Positions 63,640 through 64,000 of a DNA stretch of 64,000 nt are shown here, in pieces. Where the stretch lies: the NCBI GenBank assembly GCA_001730015.1, contig MDLA01000041.1, positions 1 through 64,000 on the forward strand, given 5' to 3'. The position numbers were made by a program, and so were the translations under genes. The notes beneath the pieces are model-generated. The model saw only the letters and a program-made list of their open reading frames with translations. It did not search any database and was not told the DNA's origin. Within the stretch, counting starts at the first letter, position 1, and each line of letters begins with the position of its first letter. The DNA is from Chromatiales bacterium (ex Bugula neritina AB1) (GTDB lineage Bacteria; Pseudomonadota; Gammaproteobacteria; Granulosicoccales; Granulosicoccaceae).

Positions 63640-64000
63640 TCAGCAATACTCTGCAGAGGTGGTGCGAAGCTGGCCGGTGGCTTCCAGCACGGCTTCTGCC
63701 AGTGATACGTCGAGTGCAAGGTGGTCTGCATAGCCGCCACGCAACGCCGCTAGTGTTACTTTTTGATTAGCGGTTCCGCTCACCACCAGAAAGCTTTCGA
63801 CCGACCTCAGTAATGAGTGATCAACGCAAATTAGTCTGGAGTCGAGTTCTCCGGTAACGGCTTGACCGGCAGCGTTAATAAATCGTCCGTTAATAATACC
63901 CACCGCACCTTTGTTTTTATACTCATGAATATCTTCAGGCAACGCAATATTGCGGTGAACTTCGCGAGCATTCACCGCGCACGGGCTTAGTGAAAAGATA
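63640..64000 (-). CDS. SorC/DeoR-type transcriptional regulator, C-terminal part (partial)
   Basis: The frame is open to the right edge of the window, so the DNA-binding N-terminus lies outside. The visible ~120 residues (KGAVGIINGRFINAAGQAV... RLICVDHSLLRSV... FLVVSGTANQKVTLAALRGGY... HLALDVSLAEAVL) match the end of the sugar- or phospho-sugar-binding effector domain of SorC-family regulators. It probably regulates neighbouring genes beyond the window or the divergent HAAT operons. Confidence 0.75.
   Translation of the reverse strand, partial: IFSLSPCAVNAREVHRNIALPEDIHEYKNKGAVGIINGRFINAAGQAVTGELDSRLICVDHSLLRSVESFLVVSGTANQKVTLAALRGGYADHLALDVSLAEAVLEATGQLRTTSAEYC

Noticed and set aside
1..64000. 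CRISPR array, tRNA or rRNA genes
   Set aside because: No regularly spaced repeats with unique spacers and no cloverleaf or rRNA signature were noticed on either strand.

Overview
The window looks like part of a chromosome from a moderately GC-rich gammaproteobacterium, probably marine or environmental. This rests on gene content only: a PBP4-type DacB, BenE, several amino-acid ABC transporters, integron cassettes with TAACAA...GGCGTTA-type attC sites, and a probable selenoprotein. I cannot name the genus. I see no tRNA, rRNA or CRISPR.

Region 1 (1-14.7 kb) is accessory DNA. A 250-bp copy of the dacB 3' end (81-329) and the intact dacB (9233-10555) bracket an island of transposase fragments (IS3-like, IS110), a broken short-chain dehydrogenase, a complete one, and a strikingly AT-rich two-gene operon (1040-7428). 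That operon encodes a 1620-aa protein with a STAS-like segment, a GHKL ATPase and two phosphoribosyltransferase-like loops. Its partner is a receiver domain fused to a metallophosphoesterase. It is the best candidate here for an undescribed signalling or defence system. Downstream of dacB lies an integron cassette array on the minus strand without an integrase (three attC sites, three cassettes). One cassette encodes a TIR-like/TPR protein plus a small overlapping ORF. Its attC is interrupted by a decayed group IIC-attC intron, which itself carries a 159-bp MITE.

Region 2 (15-25.5 kb) is ordinary metabolism and transport: a benzoate-type transporter, a dehydrogenase, an alpha/beta hydrolase, an MFS permease, a TerB-like protein and a complete five-gene HAAT (Liv-type) ABC operon. 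Region 3 (25.9-29.8 kb) holds a FemAB/CelD-like acetyltransferase, a PhyH-type dioxygenase and a polysaccharide flippase, suggesting envelope glycan work. Region 4 (30.3-41 kb) holds a Pif1-like helicase with a Myb-like tail and an AhpD-family protein whose reading frame is crossed by one in-frame TGA exactly at the second position of a CxxC motif (CxxU, probable selenocysteine). It continues with a LysE exporter, a DUF1016 nuclease lodged between a decayed and an intact copy of a dinB-GNAT pair, and a SAM/adenylate cyclase/ATPase/TPR protein.

Region 5 (41.4-48.9 kb) combines a polar amino-acid ABC importer (plus strand) with a convergent set of two flavin amine oxidases and a DRE-TIM aldolase (minus strand), which may import and oxidise one amino acid or amine. 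Region 6 (49-54 kb) holds a nucleotidyltransferase, an ECF sigma/anti-sigma pair, a DUF4399 protein and RidA. Region 7 (54-64 kb) is two complete HAAT transporters arranged head to head around a 170-bp shared control region, followed by the end of a SorC/DeoR-type regulator that runs off the window.

A 181-bp near-palindromic MITE family occurs at four places (16.3, 30.0, 50.4 and 53.6 kb), and a second type of element at 41.2 kb.
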